Below are positions 40,186 to 41,341 of a DNA stretch of 41,341 nucleotides, one piece after another. The translations under genes and the position numbers were made by a program. Source of the stretch: Candidatus Kaiserbacteria bacterium (GTDB lineage: Bacteria > Patescibacteriota > Minisyncoccia > Phycocordibacterales > UBA12088); the NCBI GenBank assembly GCA_007116405.1, contig SKIN01000038.1:1-41341 (forward strand), given 5' to 3'. The notes below the pieces were generated by a model. That model had not been told where the DNA came from. It worked only from the letters and a program-made list of their open reading frames with translations, and did no database searches. The stretch's first letter is position 1; every line of letters starts with the position of its first letter.

Positions 40186-40947
40186 CTACCGCACCTCGAT
40201 GTTGGGTTGTGTGATGCCGCAGTACTCCTGCACAAACTTCACGAACACGGGACTGTCTTCGGTGATGACAAAGCGAGTCGTGCCGCCACCTGCGTCTCTA
40301 AACCTCTGTGCGACGACGCCTGCAACTGAAAGTGCCGGGTCAACAATCACACATGTCGGTTGCACCTCCTTCACTACATCAGTAAATATCGTGCGAATGA
40401 GTGGAAAGTGAGTGCATCCAAGCAAGAGGTGCGTGTGGTCTTCTTTGAGTTCCGGAGCAAGGGCGTTGTGTACATACTCACGCATCGCGTCATCAGAGGC
40501 CCCTCCTTCGATGAGTGAGACGAGGTCCGGCAATGCGAGGCCGTCCGCCGATACACCAACCATGCGCAGACCATCTTGGTACGCATTGCTCTCTATGGTA
40601 GCGTGCGTGGCAACGACAAGCACTTTACCCTCCGTGCCACGAAGACCGGAGACGGTGGGGCCAACCATCTCAACAATATTTGCGTGTGGGAGGTCGAGTA
40701 TCTCGAACATTGGCAACACGATAGATACGGAGACACTATTGCACGCGCTCACTATCTCGGTCGCCCCTTCCCGGATGAGACGCTCGATGCCAAGGACAGT
40801 AAGGACTCCGAGCTCTTCTCTACTCTTGTTGCCGTATGGAGCGTTCTTGATGTCTCCAAAGTACACGATGTCCACATTCGGCATGCGCTCGCGCAGCACC
40901 CGCAACACCGTGAGACCCCCCGACCCGCTGTCAAATACTCCGATCAT
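40186..40947 (-). CDS. murI: Glutamate racemase
   Basis: 253 residues. MurI makes D-Glu for peptidoglycan. MIGVFDSGSGGLTVLR holds D6; the catalytic cysteines are C69 (SACNSVS) and C178 (LLGCTHFPLI). YFGDIKNAPYGNKSREEL is a conserved loop. The start at 40947 follows the stop of the upstream gene by 1 nt; a longer frame would overlap it. Lying directly before murD, it supplies that enzyme's substrate. Confidence 0.94.
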   Translation of the reverse strand: MIGVFDSGSGGLTVLRVLRERMPNVDIVYFGDIKNAPYGNKSREELGVLTVLGIERLIREGATEIVSACNSVSVSIVLPMFEILDLPHANIVEMVGPTVSGLRGTEGKVLVVATHATIESNAYQDGLRMVGVSADGLALPDLVSLIEGGASDDAMREYVHNALAPELKEDHTHLLLGCTHFPLIRTIFTDVVKEVQPTCVIVDPALSVAGVVAQRFRDAGGGTTRFVITEDSPVFVKFVQEYCGITQPNIEVR

Positions 40948-40948
40948 A

Positions 40949-41341
40949 TCACCAGCTGCCTCCTCTCCCTCCGCCAAAGCCGCCACCGACCGACCCGCCT
41001 CCCGAGGAGCCGGATGAGCGCGGTGCCGCGGACGTAGCGATGTCAGTGCTGAGGACCCTCACGTCGCGGGCAAACGACGTCGCCGATAATGCCGACCCGC
41101 CACCCGAGTACCAGTGTGGAGGTTGTGTGTACACGTCTTTGAATTGTTCGGCCCATGCCTGCTCTACGCCGAGCGCAACAGCGTACGGCAGAAACGCGTC
41201 GAATCGCTCGGGAGTACGCTCGGGAGCATTGTGGAATGCAAGGCGGTCCTTCTCTGCTAACACAAGGTATCGTTTGAATCCCTCAACGTGTTCCTTCGCG
41301 TGTACTCCTTCCCGTGTCTTAGCAGGCATGAACATGCCACC
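40949..41341 (-). CDS. DUF2207-like membrane protein, C-terminal part (start beyond window)
   Basis: 131 codons are visible and the frame is open to the window edge. KTREGVHAKEHVEGFKRYLV, AEKDRLAFHNAPERTPERFD and LPYAVALGVEQAWAEQFKDV are typical of the cytoplasmic C-terminal region of DUF2207 proteins. These end, as here, in a Ser/Gly tail (SGGGSVGGGFGGGRGGSW). The function is unknown and the N-terminal exported domain and helices lie outside. It ends 1 nt before murI. Confidence 0.8.
   Translation of the reverse strand, partial: GGMFMPAKTREGVHAKEHVEGFKRYLVLAEKDRLAFHNAPERTPERFDAFLPYAVALGVEQAWAEQFKDVYTQPPHWYSGGGSALSATSFARDVRVLSTDIATSAAPRSSGSSGGGSVGGGFGGGRGGSW

Noticed and set aside
1..41341. 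tRNA, rRNA and CRISPR arrays
   Set aside because: No T-loop/acceptor pairing, no rRNA-like stretch and no regularly spaced direct repeats were found by eye; a covariance-model scan would be the decisive test.

Overview
The window looks like chromosomal DNA from a Candidate Phyla Radiation (Patescibacteria) bacterium, most likely Parcubacteria. This rests on gene families and architecture, not on an rRNA. The signs are a SecA whose C-terminal zinc motif has lost its cysteines, a lone VirD4/TraG-like ATPase next to a lamin-tail surface protein, short Lys/Ala-rich histone-like proteins, several single-pass surface proteins, and many genes that appear to be transcribed without a leader. Almost everything is on the minus strand. 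One two-gene block (27938-30048) is on the plus strand. No rRNA, tRNA, CRISPR array, insertion sequence or prophage was seen.

Layout on the minus strand, right to left: the C-terminal part of a DUF2207-like membrane protein, then murI, murD and murC (40949-37496); a surface beta-protein, rsmI, a small membrane protein and a DUF4015-type putative glycoside hydrolase (37315-33700); a VirD4-like ATPase and a lamin-tail/PKD surface protein (33600-30093); the plus-strand glycosyltransferase and kinase-like pair; a HAD phosphatase, YvcK, a CDP-alcohol phosphatidyltransferase, a PHP phosphoesterase, a Wzy/O-antigen-ligase-like TPR protein, an AbrB-like protein and murB (27837-20668); a 52-residue histone-like protein and secA; a storage-polysaccharide cluster (GT4, GH57, DUF5752, GH15; 17540-12581); a holin-like membrane protein, Obg and GatB; and finally a divergent F1-ATPase operon (8404-2249). 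That operon is flanked on each side by a membrane protein with the same type of N-terminal helix-turn-helix domain.

The most unusual region is 1-9510. The operon encodes delta, alpha, gamma, beta and a short epsilon subunit. The beta subunit has intact catalytic motifs. The alpha subunit has lost its Walker A lysine and threonine but keeps the arginine finger. No subunit a and no ordinary subunit c gene is present in the cluster. Their place is taken by an exported beta-domain protein that ends in a c-subunit-like hairpin lacking the ion-binding carboxylate, and by a long membrane-anchored coiled-coil protein in the place of subunit b. This could be an F1-like motor that is not a proton-driven ATP synthase. 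The flanking HTH-membrane genes share an upstream sequence element at matching distances from a TATACT box, which suggests common control.

Several genes (secA, the first gene of the F1 operon, one HTH gene, rsmI and the VirD4-like gene) have a -10 hexamer exactly 6 nt before the start codon. That is the geometry expected of leaderless mRNAs.
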